DNA from: Ashinkailepas kermadecensis
Taxonomy: Eukaryota; Arthropoda; Thecostraca; Neolepadidae
Length of the DNA: 64,000 nt
Assembly (NCBI GenBank): GCA_034440615.1
Contig: JAOTOM010003129.1
Coordinates: 1 to 64,000 of the forward strand
Direction: 5' to 3'
Made by a program: the position numbers and the translations under genes. Each line of letters starts with the position of its first letter. The first letter of the stretch is position 1. Below the pieces are notes generated by a model. That model did not search any database. It was not told where the DNA came from and saw nothing but the letters and a program-made list of their open reading frames with translations. Positions 11,400 to 23,549 of the stretch are shown here, piece by piece.

Positions 11400-11965
11400 C
11401 TATCGGCCGTATATCCATCCATCCCAACCGGCGTTATCGCAAGTTATCCATGTCGGTGTATCCTTGGTGTTGAGTTGTGATTGCCAGTCGTCGATATCGG
11501 CATACACTTATCTTATAGATCGGAGTTGGGCAAGTGAAATCTGGATGGCGAGGGACACCCTTGGTCTTCTCGAAAATACACTCATGGTTATTGGTAAATG
11601 ATAGCTACTGTATCGACATGGCTGAATCCCGCCACGCCTCGTCCCGCAGACGTTTTCTGTTGTTCCTTAAAACTGTGAGAACGCTTATGTCTAGAAGTTC
11701 TGACACATGCTCTTTCTTCATCGAGTTGCCAGTTCTGTGACAACTTTATAACGGCCAAATAAATAAACGCTTCCGCTACACTTTCGCATTCGCTACACTT
11801 TCAATCAGTTATAATATTTCCGTTGCCAAAAACAATTCGGTGTTGGTAACGAGCGAAATACGATGCTAGACGCGTAGTTTTCTGGTATAATTTTAAGGAA
11901 GCGATTTATGTTCACGAGCTACTGTAGAATGATATATATAATGTATTGACGTCTCAATGATGTTC
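11400..11965. other. Mostly unique AT-rich sequence
   Basis: Apart from faint repeat remnants up to about 11520, I see nothing identifiable here. Confidence 0.4.
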
Positions 11966-11969
11966 AGAA

Positions 11970-12345
11970 AAGCGACTCCACTCGGGCCATCACAGGGCGT
12001 CCTCGGACTACTAGAGTGCGTCCACGGACCACCACAGCACGTCCCCCGGACCACCACAGGGCATTCTCAGACCATTCGAGGGCGTCCCCAAACCACTAGA
12101 ATGCTTCCCCGGACCACCACAGGACTTCCCCCGGACCACCACAGGACGTCCCGCGGACCACCACAGGGCGTTCTCAGACCATTCGAGGGCGTCCCCAAAC
12201 CACTAGTGCGTCCCTAGCCCACCACGGGACGTCTCCCGGGGCACTAGAGGACATGCCCCGGACCACCACAGGGCCGTCTCCCTGACAACGGCAGGGTGGT
12301 CACAGGACCACCACAGGGCGCCCCGCGGCTCACCAGTCCTTCCGC
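11970..12345. repeat. Degenerate minisatellite of about 24 bp
   Basis: Loose repeats of CCGGACCACCACAGGGCGTC. A SINE is inserted at its right edge, after which one more related unit (GGGGACCACCACAAG) appears. Confidence 0.8.
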
Positions 12346-12356
12346 GGGCACCACCG

Positions 12357-12538
12357 GTGGTTATTGGTTTTACGACACGTCGACCACTGGGTCGTGTAGC
12401 GTCGCCAATCTCTCACGCCAATTGGTTGCGGGCGAAGAGTAGCGACAGGTGAGACTCGAACCCACAATCTTCCGATTGTGAGACGGGCAACTTACCCCTA
12501 GACTACTCGTCCCCAACTTACCCCTAGACTATTCGTCC
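12357..12538 (-). mobile_element. tRNA-derived SINE (family 1), copy 4, with duplicated head
   Basis: Minus-strand SINE. Flanking near-perfect repeats (CCGCGGGCACCACC and CCGCGGGGACCACC) mark the target duplication. The 5' head is partly duplicated: AACTTACCCCTAGACTACTC, the complement of the A-box region, occurs at about 12489 and again with one change at about 12515. The A box is therefore doubled. Confidence 0.9.
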
Positions 12539-12565
12539 GCGGGGACCACCACAAGTTGTTCCTGA

Positions 12566-14030
12566 GACTGCACTGTCCCTACGAACCACCAGAGCCCACC
12601 CACCCTGGGGACAGCACTGCCCCTACGAGCCACCAGAGCCCACCCACCCTGGGGACAGCACTGTCCCTACGAGCCACCAGAGCCCACCCACCCTGGGGAC
12701 AGAACTGTCCCTACGAGCCACCAGAGCCCACCCACCCTGGGGACAGCACTGTCCCTACGAGCCACCAGAGCCCACCCACCCTGGGGACAGCACTGTCCCT
12801 ACGAGCCACCAGAGCCCACCCACCCTGGGGACAGCACTGTCCCTACGAGCCACCAGAGCCCACCCACCCTGGGGACAGCACTGTCCCTACGAGCCACCAG
12901 AGCCCACCCACCCTGGGGACAGCACTGTCCCTACGAGCCACCAGAGCCCACCCACCCTGGCACTGTCCCTACGAGCCACCAGAGCCCACCCACCCTGGGG
13001 ACAGCACTGTCCCTACGAGCCACCAGAGCCCACCCACCCTGGGGACAGCACTGTCCCTACGAGCCACCAGAGCCCACCCACCCTGGGGACAGCACTGTCC
13101 CTACGAGCCACCAGAGCCCACCCACCCTGGGGACAGCACTGTCCCTACGAGCCACCAGAGCCCACCCACCCTGGGGACAGCACTGTCCCTACGAACCACC
13201 AGAGCCCACCCACCCTGGGGACAGCACTGTCCCTACGAGCCACCAGAGCCCATCCACCCTGGGGACAGCACTGCCCCTACGAGCCACCAGAGCCCACCCA
13301 CCCTGGGGACAGCACTGTCCCTACGAGCCACCAGAGCCCACCCACCCTGGGGACAGCATTGTCCCTACGAGCCACCAGAGCCCACCCACCCTGGGGACAG
13401 CACTGTCCCTACGAGCCACCAGAGCCCACCCACCCTGGGGACAGCACTGTCCCTACGAGCCACCAGAGCCCACCCACCCTGGGGACAGCACTGTCCCTAC
13501 GAGCCACCAGAGCCCACCCACCCTGGGGACAGCACTGTCCCTACGAGCCACCAGAGCCCACCCACCCTGGGGACAGCACTGTCCCTACGAGCCACCAGAG
13601 CCCACCCACCCTGGGGACAGCACTGTCCCTACGAGCCACCAGAGCCCACCCATCCTAGGGACAGCACTGTCCCTACGAGCCACCAGAGCCCACCCACCCT
13701 GGGGACAGCACTGCCCCTACGAGCCACCAGAGCCCACCCACCCTGGGGACAGCACTGTCCCTACGAGCCACCAGAGCCCACCCACCCTGGGGACAGCACT
13801 GTCCCTACGAGCCACCAGAGCCCACCCACCCTGGGGACAACACTGTCCCTACGAGCCACCAGAGCCCACCCACCCTGGGGACAGAACTGTCCCTACGAGC
13901 CACCAGAGCCCACCCACCCTGGGGACAGCACTGTCCCTACGAGCCACCAGAGCCCACCCATCCTAGGGACAGCACTGTCCCTACGAGCCACCAGAGCCCA
14001 CCCACCTTGGGGACAGCACTGTCCCTACAC
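12566..14030. repeat. 44-bp minisatellite, about 33 nearly identical copies
   Basis: Unit built on CTGTCCCTACGAGCCACCAG and AGCCCACCCACCCTGGGGAC. Homogeneity is very high, with scattered single changes. One unit near 12955-12965 is deleted by about 8 bp. Because 44 is not a multiple of 3, the predicted 520-residue protein cycles through three frames every 44 residues. It is a repeat artefact. Confidence 0.96.
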
Positions 14031-14209
14031 CGTCGTCACCGTCGAGCGCACCATCTCACCCATAGCAAACAAACTGATCACTTTAGGCGGGTGGCACCCA
14101 ATCACAGCCCGCATGTAGTGGCTTATGCAAATAGGCTGGCAGATTTTCAATTGGACGCCGTCCGACGCAGCAGGGACTGACGTAATTTCTGGCAGACGCC
14201 GGCCGACTG

Positions 14210-14450
14210 CAGACCAGCAGCTCTGCTGGCTGCACGTGGAATGGCACAGCATCGGGCGCGGCGTCGATACGACATTATGGCCTGATGAAGTTCCTGCCAG
14301 ACGGGCAGCTCTGCTGGCTGCACATGGAATGGCACACATCGGGCGCGGAGTCCATACGACATTATGGCCTCATGGAGCTCCTGCCGGACGGGCAGCTCTG
14401 CTGACCGGACGTGGAATGGCACAATACCGTGCGCGGCGTCGGTACGACAC
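14210..14450. repeat. 87-bp minisatellite, about 2.7 copies
   Basis: The landmark CTCTGCTGGCTGCACGTGG recurs at about 14221, 14308 and 14395. Each unit also contains ATACGACATTATGGCC. Confidence 0.9.
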
Positions 14451-14744
14451 CATACACTGAAGAATCCACTGCCAAACATGCACGACTGTGATACCTGAAT
14501 ATTTACTGACATGTACGCATCTTCATGTCACCTTCCCAACTATTTATCACACCAGTGCTATGATGAATTACTTCGGTCCTTCATTCATTCATTCCACTCG
14601 GAGCGCCGATTTTCCTTTCGAAAGTTAATGAACATCAATCACATAGGTGAGATTAATATATAGACGGGCCGAATTATGACAGATACCATGAGGGGCATGG
14701 TCCGTCAGATGCGGTTGCGCCATGGATGGAGTGGTCCATAGCCA

Positions 14745-15288
14745 GAGTACAGCGGCCAGCACCCCCCCCCCCCACGTGACACAGCGACCAGCATCATGCC
14801 CCACATGGCGCAGAGGCCAGCACCAACCTCCACATGGCACAGCGGCCAGTATCATCCCCCACAGAGAACAGCGGCCAGCACCATCCACCACAGGGAACAG
14901 CGACCAGCACCATCCCCCCCACAGAGACTAGCGGCCAGCACCCCCACGTGACACAGCGACCAGCACCATGCCCCACATGGCGCAGAGGCCAGCACCAACC
15001 TCCACATGGCACAGCGGCCAGTATCATCCCCCACAGAGAACAGCGGCCAGCACCATCCACCACAGGGAACAGCGACCAGCACCATCCCCCCACAGAGACG
15101 TAGCGGCCAGCACCCCCCACGTGACACAGCGACCAGCACCATGCCCCACATGGCGCAGAGGCCAGCACCAACCTCCACATGGCACAGCGGCCAGTATCAT
15201 CCCCCACAGAGAACAGCGGCCAGCACCATCCACCACAGGGAACAGCGACCAGCACCATCCCCCCACAGAGACTAGCGGCCAGCACCAT
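14745..15288. repeat. Higher-order repeat of about 173 bp, three copies
   Basis: Monomers of about 29 bp (consensus like CACAGCGGCCAGCACCATCC) are arranged in a fixed six-member order that repeats. The landmark CACGTGACACAGCGACC recurs near 14773, 14945 and 15119. Long-period copies are nearly identical while neighbouring monomers differ, which defines higher-order structure. Confidence 0.92.
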
Positions 15289-15475
15289 CTCACACAGAGA
15301 CCAGTGGCCAGAATTCACTCCCACAGGGCGCAGTGGCCAGTATCCACCCCCACATGGCGCAACGGCCAGTATCCACCCCCACATGGCGCAACGGCCAGTA
15401 TCCACCCCCACATGGCGCAACGGCCAGTATCCACCCCCACATGGCGCAACGGCCAGTATCCACCCCCGTGTCCCA
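15288..15475. repeat. 30-bp minisatellite, about 6 copies
   Basis: Homogeneous units ACATGGCGCAACGGCCAGTA followed by TCCACCCCC. It is related to the 29-bp monomers of the adjoining higher-order repeat, so it looks like a recently homogenised flank. Confidence 0.92.
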
Positions 15476-15589
15476 CAGACACAGGGTGCAGTAGTCGGTC
15501 CAAAAGGCACAGCGGCAGTCGCGTTGGCCGACAGCAGGACAATGCCGCGCCCGCTCGCCCACCAAATAGCGGCCAGTGTGTACACCGGC

Positions 15590-16375
15590 TGGGGAGGACG
15601 TCCCGACAGACGGCGGTGTGTACCGGCTGGAGGAGACCGTCCCGTTAGACGACGGCGGTGTGTACCGTCTGGGGGAGGCCATCACGACAGACGACAGTGG
15701 TGTGTACCGGCTGGGGAAGACCGTCCCGACAGACGACGGCGGTGTGTACCGGTTGGGGATGCCGTCACGACAGACGACGGCTGGGGAGGCCATCACGACA
15801 GACGACGGCGGTGTGTACCGTCTGGGGGAGGCCATCACGACAGACGACGGCGGTGTGTACCAGCTGGGGAGGCCATCACGACAGACGACGGCGGTGTGCA
15901 CCGTCTGGGAGAGGCCATCACGACAGACGACGGCGGTGTGTACCGGCTGGGGAAGCCGTCCCGACAGACGACGGCGGTGTGTATCGTCTGGGGAGGCCAT
16001 CACGACAGACGACGGCGGTGTGTACCGGCTGGGGGAGGCCATCACGACAGACGACGGCGGTGTGTACCAGCTGGGGGAGGCCATCACGACAGACGACGGC
16101 GGTGTGTACCGTCTGGGGAGGCCATCACGACAGACGACGGCGGTGTGTACCGGTTGGGGGATGCCGTCACGACAGACGACGGCTGGGGAGGCCATCACGA
16201 CAGACGACGGCGGTGTGTACCGTCTGGGGAGGCCATCACGACAGACGACGGCGGTGTGTACCGGTTGGGGAGGCCGTCGCGACAGACGACGGCTTGGGAG
16301 GCCATCACGACAGACGACGGCGGTGTGTACCGGCTGGGGGAGGCCGTCCCGACAGACGACGGCGGTGTGGACCGG
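15590..16375. repeat. 42-bp minisatellite, about 18 copies
   Basis: Unit built on GTGTGTACCGGCTGGGGGAG and GCCATCACGACAGACGACGG. Single-base gains or losses in G runs shift the frame between units. A multi-unit block containing the short variant GACGGCTGGGGAGGCCATCA appears at about 15775 and again near 16180. Confidence 0.94.
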
Positions 16376-16379
16376 CCTG

Positions 16380-17050
16380 CTGCACGTCAGTGCTGCCATC
16401 GGCATCCGACGTCACAGTTATGCGGCGGGACGACACTGCAGAGAACTGCAGAAGCGCTGCAGATAACTGCAAAGTGCTGCAAAGAACAGGACGCAGCGCT
16501 GGAATGCAGAGGCGTCGTCTTACTAAATGCATTGTAAATGTCAATGTAAACCAGTGTATTATATGGACTTGCTGACCAGATGATATTCTGCTTCTCACCA
16601 GCAAATATTAGCGGGATACATTAAGGCTCATAACAAAATAATCCTCATAATTACTGACCATAATTACCAATATAATTTCGGAACACCACATTAGATGTTC
16701 CTAAGAGATGAATGACGTCTTGATGAAATTACAGAGCAAACTGGTGGAAGCGATTATGCTAATATCAACATAGTACGGCGCATAATCGCATGCCATTTTA
16801 TTGTGGGCCTAATAACAATTACTCGCTGTCACAAACATCCCACTATTGACCGCATACTAATACAAATGATGGCGGACGTTTACTGATGCATAATACAGGA
16901 TCAAAGGACTGACGGAGGTTTACTGAAGCGCAACACAGGAGCAGGCGGATGTCAGGCGCGGTGGCTGGCGGACTTCCCTCTGATCTAGTCATTGCACGCC
17001 GGCGGGCCCGGAACGCGCGTCGGTCAAGTTCCGGCCGTCGGTTATGCCGA
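16380..17050. other. Unique sequence, nothing recognised
   Basis: There is a short degenerate CTGCAGA/AAGTGCTGCA run at 16430-16490, then AT-rich unique DNA. No coding or RNA signal is seen. Confidence 0.4.
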
Positions 17051-17054
17051 GATG

Positions 17055-17213
17055 CTTCGAGGCACCGGCCGAGACACCTTAAGACACCGGCCGAGACACC
17101 TCAGGACATCAGCCGAGACACCTCATGGCACAGGTCGAGACACCTCAGACATCGGCCGAGACACCTCAGGACATCAGCCGAGACACCTCATGGCACCGAC
17201 CGAGACACCTTAA
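17055..17213. repeat. 22-bp minisatellite, left part, about 7 copies
   Basis: Unit CACCGGCCGAGACACCTCAG plus two bases. This is the left stump of the array at 18134-19465, separated from it by an inserted element. Confidence 0.93.
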
Positions 17214-18133
17214 CACGCGCCCTGGAGGGCCTCTGAGAATTACGCGCACTGGAGGGGCGGATTCCGCCCCCCCCTAAGATCTCGGCTCCTAGTAAAGCTG
17301 GAGGAACGAAATTCGCAGGGTGGATGGGCACGGTAGGGAACTCTATTGTGTGCAATTTTTGTGACCTTAGGTCAATATCTCCAAGGTCAAATGAGGTCAG
17401 ATTGGCAAAATTTTCCGGTTTTGCGTGGCTTGGCTTGTCATCGTTATGGATCGCTGTGATTGTGTTTAAATACTCAAAAATGGGCATCAATGATGTTTTG
17501 GACATTACTAATGATACAATGCAGATGATAGACCCAACATTTGACCTTAGGTCACCTATATAGCAGCACTTTATCAGGTCAGTTACCTGTTCCAGTTATC
17601 GGAACCGGCCGCCCGCCCGACTGCTCCGTCGGGCAGCTCGGAGCAATCGGCTTCGTGAAGAAAGGAGTGAAGTACATGAATAAAGTATGGAAACGCAATG
17701 ACAAACAGTACAAATGACAACCAGTAGTGCATTTATGGCAACATTCTAGTTGATCAAGTTTGGTTCCATTAACCTGTCATGAACTTGACCTGACTTGACC
17801 TTGGTGACCTAACATGACATTGAAACTATACAGCATATCAATATGCACCAAACAAGTCCCTAGTGTTGCCTAGAACACTTCCCGTTTGTCAGTATACTGG
17901 GAGCGCATCTGCGCCGATTTTTGTGGTCTGGTGCTATAACATTTTTTGACTTTAGCGGCCCCTAACTTGAAAATTTTTCGGGCGATTTCCATTTTTCTTG
18001 CTTTAAACGACGCGCCGTTCATATTTAAGCAGGTACACCGGAAATCGCGTATATCGACCGGTAAAATCTCCAGTTATTTGCGAAAAACCGGAGGGGTGGG
18101 CGGATTTCGCCCCCCCCCCCTCCAGTGCGCGTG
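17214..18133. mobile_element. 920-bp TTAA-bounded element inserted in the 22-bp array
   Basis: The element begins CACGCGCCCTGGAGGG and ends with the inverse, CCTCCAGTGCGCGTG. TTAA lies at both borders (17210-17213 and 18134-18137). Further inside, GCGGATTCCGCCCC on the left matches the inverse of GGCGGATTTCGCC on the right. Fusing the flanks restores GAGACACCTTAAGACACC, which occurs intact as an array unit near 17083. TTAA duplication is known for piggyBac and Kolobok families. No transposase ORF is visible, so I infer a non-autonomous element. Its left end has an imperfect internal repeat of GCGC, C or A, then CTGGAGGG. Confidence 0.88.
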
Positions 18134-19465
18134 TTAAGACACCGGCCGAGACACCTCAGGACATCAGCCGAGACACCTCATGGCACAGGTCGAGACACCT
18201 CAGACATCGGCCGAGACACCTCAGGACACCGGCCGAGACATCTCAGGACACCGGCCGAGACATCTCAGGATACCGGCCGAGACACCTCAGACACCGGCCG
18301 AGACACCTCAGGACATCGGCCGAGACACCTCAGGATACCGGCCGAGACATCTCAGGATACCGGCCGAGACACCTCAGACACCGGCCGAGACACCTCAGGA
18401 CATCGGCCGAGACACCTCAGGACACCGGCCGAGACACCTCAGGACACCGGCCGAGACACCTCAGGATACCGGCCGAGACATCTCAGGATACCGGCCGAGA
18501 CACCTCAGACACCGGCCGAGACACCTCAGGACACCGGCCGAGACATCTCAGGATACCGGCCGAGACACCTCAAACACCGGCCGAGACATCTCAGACACCG
18601 GCCGAGACACCTCATGGCACAGGTCGAGACACCTCAGACATCGGCCGAGACACCTCAGGACACCGGCCGAGACATCTCAGGATACCGGCCGAGACACCTC
18701 AGGACACCGGCCGAGACACCTCAGACACCGGCCGAGACATCTCAGGATACCGGCCGAGACACCTCAGGACACCGGCCGAGACACCTCAGGACACCGGCCG
18801 AGACACCTCAGGACACCGGCCGAGACACCTCAGGACACCGGCCGAGACACCTCAGGACACCGGCCGAGACACCTCAGGACATCGGCCGAGACACCTCAGG
18901 ATACCGGCCGAGACACCTCAGACATCGGCCGAGACACCTCAGGACACCGGCCGAGACACCTCAGGACACCGGCCGAGACATCTCAGGATACCGGCCGAGA
19001 CATCTCAGGATACCGGCCGAGACACCTCAGGACACCGGCCGAGACACATCAGGACACCGGCCGAGACACCTCAGGACATCGGCCGAGACACCTCAGGACA
19101 CCGGCCGAGACACCTCAGACATCGGCCGAGACATCTCAGACATCGGCCGAGACACCTCAGGACACCGGCCGAGACATCTCAGGATACCGGCCGAGACACC
19201 TCAGGACACCGGCCGAGACACCTCAGGACACCGGCCGAGACATCTCAGGACACCGGCCGAGACATCTCAGGATACCGGCCGAGACACCTCAGGACACCGG
19301 CCGAGACACATCAGGACACCGGCCGAGACACCTCAGGACATCGGCCGAGACATCTCAGGACACCGGCCGAGACACCTCAGGACACCGGCCGAGACATCTC
19401 AGACACCGGCCGAGACACCTCAGGACACCGGCCGAGACACATCAGGAGACCGGCCAGGACACTTC
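18134..19465. repeat. 22-bp minisatellite, about 60 copies
   Basis: Unit CACCGGCCGAGACACCTCAG plus two bases, with recurrent variants (CATCTCAGGATACC, CAGACACC with 3 bases missing, CATGGCACAGGTCG). Variant strings recur at long range, which suggests higher-order duplication. The 460- and 684-residue open frames are artefacts. Confidence 0.95.
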
Positions 19466-19499
19466 AGAATACCGGAGCTGCATAGCATACGGCTCAGTC

Positions 19500-19740
19500 A
19501 GAGGTAGCCTAAAGCTAAGTCAGAGGTGGCCCAACTGGAGCAGAGGTACCCCAGACCTGGGTCAGAGGTGGCACACAGAAGGGTCAGAAGTTGTCCATGG
19601 TTGGGTCAGAGGTGGTCAGCAGCTGGGTCAAAGGTGGCTCGCAGCTCACTCGACGATTGCCTACAGCTCGGAAAGACATGGCCGAGAGGCCAGCAGCTGG
19701 GCTTCAGTGACCCACAGCTCACTCAGGTATGGCCCATCAG
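19500..19740. repeat. Degenerate repeat with TCAGAGGTGG motif
   Basis: Spaced copies of GGGTCAGAGGTGGC and related strings at intervals of about 24-33 bp. Confidence 0.7.
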
Positions 19741-19804
19741 TGTTAGAAAATCATTGGCAGACACCGGGAGTCGTGATCGGGTATACTGCGAGCAGTGTTA
19801 CAAG

Positions 19805-20685
19805 CCACACCACAGATCGTGATGTGAGCCCCACCACAGACCGCGTTGTGAGCCACACCACAGGCCGTGTTGTGAGCCACACCACAGGCCGTGTTATGAG
19901 CCATACCACAAACCGTGATGTGAGCCATACCACAGACCGTGATGTGAGCCACACCACAGGCCGTGTTGTGAGCCACACCACAGACCGTGATGTGAGCCAC
20001 ACCACAGGCCGTGTTGTGAGCCACACCACAGGCCGTGTTGTGAGCCACACCACAGACCGTGTTGTGAGCCACACCACAGGCCGTGTTGTGAGCCACACCA
20101 CAGGCCGTGTTGTGAGCCACACCACAGGCCGTGTTGTGAGCCACACCACAGGCCGTGTTGTGAGCCACACCACAGGCCGTGTTGTTAGCCACACCACAGG
20201 CAGTGTTGTGAGCCACACCACAGGCTTGCTGTGAGCCACACCACAGGCAGTGTTGTGAGCCACACCACAGACTGTGATGTGAGCCACACCACAGGCCGTG
20301 TTGTGAGCCACACCACAGGCCGTGTTGTGAGCCACACCACAGACCGTGATGTGAGCCACACCACAGGCCGTGTTATGAGCCATACCACAAACCGTGATGT
20401 GAGCCACATCACAGGCCGTGTTGTGAGCCACACCACAGGCCGTGTTGTGAGCCACACCACAGGCCGTGTTATGAGCCATACCACAAACCGTGATGTGAGC
20501 CATACCACAGACCGTGATGTGAGCCACACCACAGGCCGTGTTGTGAGCCACACCACAGGCCGTGTTGTGAGCCACACCACAGGCCGTGTTGTGAGCCACA
20601 CCACAGACCGTGATGTGAGCCACAACACAGACCGTAATGTGAGTCACAACACAGACCGTGATGTGTCACAACACAGACCGCGTGT
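19805..20685. repeat. 24-bp minisatellite, about 36 copies
   Basis: Unit built on GTGAGCCACACCACAGGCCG followed by TGTT. Variants (ACAGACCGTGATGT, ACAAACCGTGATGT) recur in blocks. The unit length is a multiple of three, so long ORFs exist on both strands. Confidence 0.95.
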
Positions 20686-20689
20686 GATG

Positions 20690-21955
20690 TGGTCGATGCG
20701 TGGCCTGTTTACACACGTGACGGCGGCAGCCAAGCGGGCACGTTCCGGATAGGAAGGGCTTGCTATTTCGGGCCTTCCGCGTGCGACGAACCAGAAAGTA
20801 ACGGGGCTCGATCGGTTCGGCGGGCCGGGAGCTGACGATTCAGGTGACGAGAAGCACGTGCTGGAAGCAGCGGGGGCCCCATCAGCTCAACGGATCGGCA
20901 GCTTTGGATACAGGTGACTTGCTGAAAGCAGCCGTGCCCGCCGATGAGGTGGCACACTAAGTACTGAGTTTTTTTTAGTACAAGTACGCCTCATATACGC
21001 TTATAAGCGTACAAGTACGCTTATAATGTCCAAATAACGCCGGGCACAAATCCTTACCCATTCTGACCATGGGGGACGTCATGATATCTCAGAGCCCGCA
21101 CTGTTTGTTAGCACCCCCAATCAAGGGTTTATATGAATAATCATGGAGTGGGAAAATTGGTAAGCAGGGCACCTATGCTGAGGAAAGGGGTCTTTTTTCA
21201 AGAATAATGCGACACTTCGGAGGCACAACGCATGGGTGCGGAAAACCGAAGGGTTGGATGTGAAATTCAAAACCAGTTAACACAGAAACAAATATCACGC
21301 CTCCAACCGCCTACAAACAAACAAAAAACTCCCCGAGGTCAATTACCATCAGGCATTATTCTTCCTCAGCACGATCATAACCTCAGCACGACGGAAAAAG
21401 ATCACAAAACCGCATTACTAATGATAACAATAAAAACTGGCCTGCCTCCTTGTGGACACTATGTGAACGACGCAGTCGATGCGCCCCTAAGCCCAAATAG
21501 CCAACCAGCCAACCTCCCTCCCCGGCACGGAACGCCAGACGCCGGGATATGAACCACAGATCTGATCCATCCTCCACACCGGACGGATGGCGAGTTAGGC
21601 TACGGTGCGAGGTGCATGGTAAACTGCCCGCAAACGACAATATCGCCACATACCACTTTCTTTGAACAAATATTGCAAGTACTGCAGGATAAATATTGCG
21701 GTGAAAATTGGTAAATATAAAAATGAAACGAGCAGATCTGGCTGCGAGAGTGAGAATATTGGAATTTGAAATGCTGTAGTAGACCATGAAACGGCGCTCA
21801 CTGTGTTCCGCCAGCGGAAATGATGCCGTGAATGTCTTCCTTTGAAAACAGATTAAGAGCACGTGAGGAAAATAATGGGATTAAAATGGCAATAACATTT
21901 CACAGGGTCAGGACGACCCACTGGCTACTGGGATGGGATGGGCTACCCCATGACT
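20690..21955. other. Unique sequence, nothing recognised
   Basis: No convincing exon, tandem repeat or mobile element could be identified. Short ORFs lack recognisable motifs. Confidence 0.4.
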
Positions 21956-21959
21956 GCTA

Positions 21960-22290
21960 GTCAGGTGCCCCTGCACTAGACAGGAGTAATCCTACAAGAC
22001 CAGGGTGCCACTACGATTGCTGGAACACTATTCCCTTCAAGAGTGCCTCAGCAACGGTCGGGTGCTCCTAAAGCTGCTGGGGTGCCCCTACAACAGATAG
22101 GGCACCCTCTCTGCAGATTGCATGGGTGCTCAATAACGGCTGGGGTGTCCCTGCAATAATTTGAGTGTCCCTCTGCATACTGTGGGGTGCACCTACAAAG
22201 GCTGGGGTGCCAATCTGCGGTCTGCAGGAGGGCCCCTACAACTGCTGGGTGCCTCTAAAATTTCGAAGGGGGTCAGTGCCCGGTGCCCTC
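21960..22290. repeat. Degenerate repeat with GGGTGCCCCTACAA motif
   Basis: Repeats of about 25-35 bp containing GGGTGCCCCT, ACAACTGCTGG and similar strings. It resembles the degenerate repeats at 3060-3370 and 23040-23545. Confidence 0.7.
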
Positions 22291-22294
22291 ACCT

Positions 22295-23035
22295 GGTGGC
22301 GCCATTGGACATCAGTCTCATCTCCCAGGAGGGGCACAGCGCGACCCAGATCAATTTGAAGAATACCTGGTGCTCTCCACTCACCCATAAAACTCCGATC
22401 CCTGAACACCACGAACTGGAGCGTTTACGTTGCGAAGCAGTCCCCCAATTGTAATCACGTCGTTCTCCCATCAAGCGCCCCATGTTCAACGGCATGTTAT
22501 CGTTTATCGGATATTAAGACAAATATTGTTCCATTGATCTGATCGTGTCTACTGTGCAGGATACTAAAAAGCACATAACAATGATATGCCATAAAGAGAC
22601 GTTTGCGTGGCCGACGAAACGCAGAAATACACCAGCATACCACAGCAGAAAGGTTCCGCTGCAGCAGCGGTGCCATAGAGCGACTTGTCGTCTATTTCCA
22701 GAAGCGAAATGAAGCGTTTTACTGTTTATATTCACATATTGGGTAAGACACTTGCCATTTTGATGGGCCTCACTAGCATTTCAGTGCATCATAATATCAA
22801 AATTACGCATCATGCAAATCCCGATGAACTTTTCCTACAAAACAGTCATGACTGAAAGTAACCACAGTGATTAATTCTACCGGTTTCACCAGACGAGAAA
22901 AGACACGCGACAACTAATATAAGTTCTACAAATCACATACATACGGTAAATGAAAAATAATCACGGACCGGAAAATAGGCATTGTTTAGCGTTTCAGCGT
23001 CGGCCTTCTTTTCATGGTATGAAAGCTCCAAAAGC
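22295..23035. other. Unique AT-rich sequence
   Basis: Nothing identifiable was seen on either strand. Confidence 0.4.
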
Positions 23036-23039
23036 ATAG

Positions 23040-23545
23040 GCGAACCCAAGGGTAATGCCTGGGTGTCCAGAGCATATGAGAGACGTCCTTCTGGACTAGA
23101 CAGGCGCTGCTCTGGTCTAGACAGGGCACCCTCTTCCATCTGCTTTCGTTATGCAGAGCGGGGCGCCTGCATAGTTCAGAAGGGTGTTTGACTGGTCCAG
23201 AAGGACGTTTTTGTTATCGAGACGGACGTCTGCATTATACAGAGGCGCGCCATCGTCATCCAGAGCGGCGCCGTCGATATTTAGAGGGACACCTGCCAGG
23301 CTTAGATGGGTGCCTTTATTGTCTAGAAGGGTGCCTGCTTAGCTTATAAGAGTATCTGCCTTATGCAGACTCCAGAAAGGCGCCGGTCTAGTTCAGAGGG
23401 ACACCAGTCTAGTCCAGAGAGGCGCCTGCCTTATCTTCATGAACGCCTGCTGCATGGGCGCATTGTCAAAATTGGGGCGCCTGCCCAATCCAGAGTAGCG
23501 TCCGGGTACTATTGAACAGCGTCTGCCTAGCTTTCGATTCCGGTG
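23040..23545. repeat. Degenerate 25-30 bp repeat with GGCGCCTG and TAGTCCAGA motifs
   Basis: Many loosely spaced copies of GGGCGCCTGCC, TAGTCCAGAG and variants. Divergence is high, so this is an old array. Confidence 0.75.
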
Positions 23546-23549
23546 CAAT

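Noticed and set aside
12556..14118. 520-residue proline/histidine-rich open frame
   Set aside because: It is the 44-bp minisatellite read through. All frames are stop-free, and the protein simply repeats every 44 residues.
15179..16575. Long plus- and minus-strand open frames (up to 452 residues)
   Set aside because: They arise from the 30-bp and 42-bp arrays, with single-base slips between units.
18125..20234. Open frames of 460 and 684 residues
   Set aside because: They are produced by the 22-bp and 24-bp arrays, with several overlapping frames open at once.
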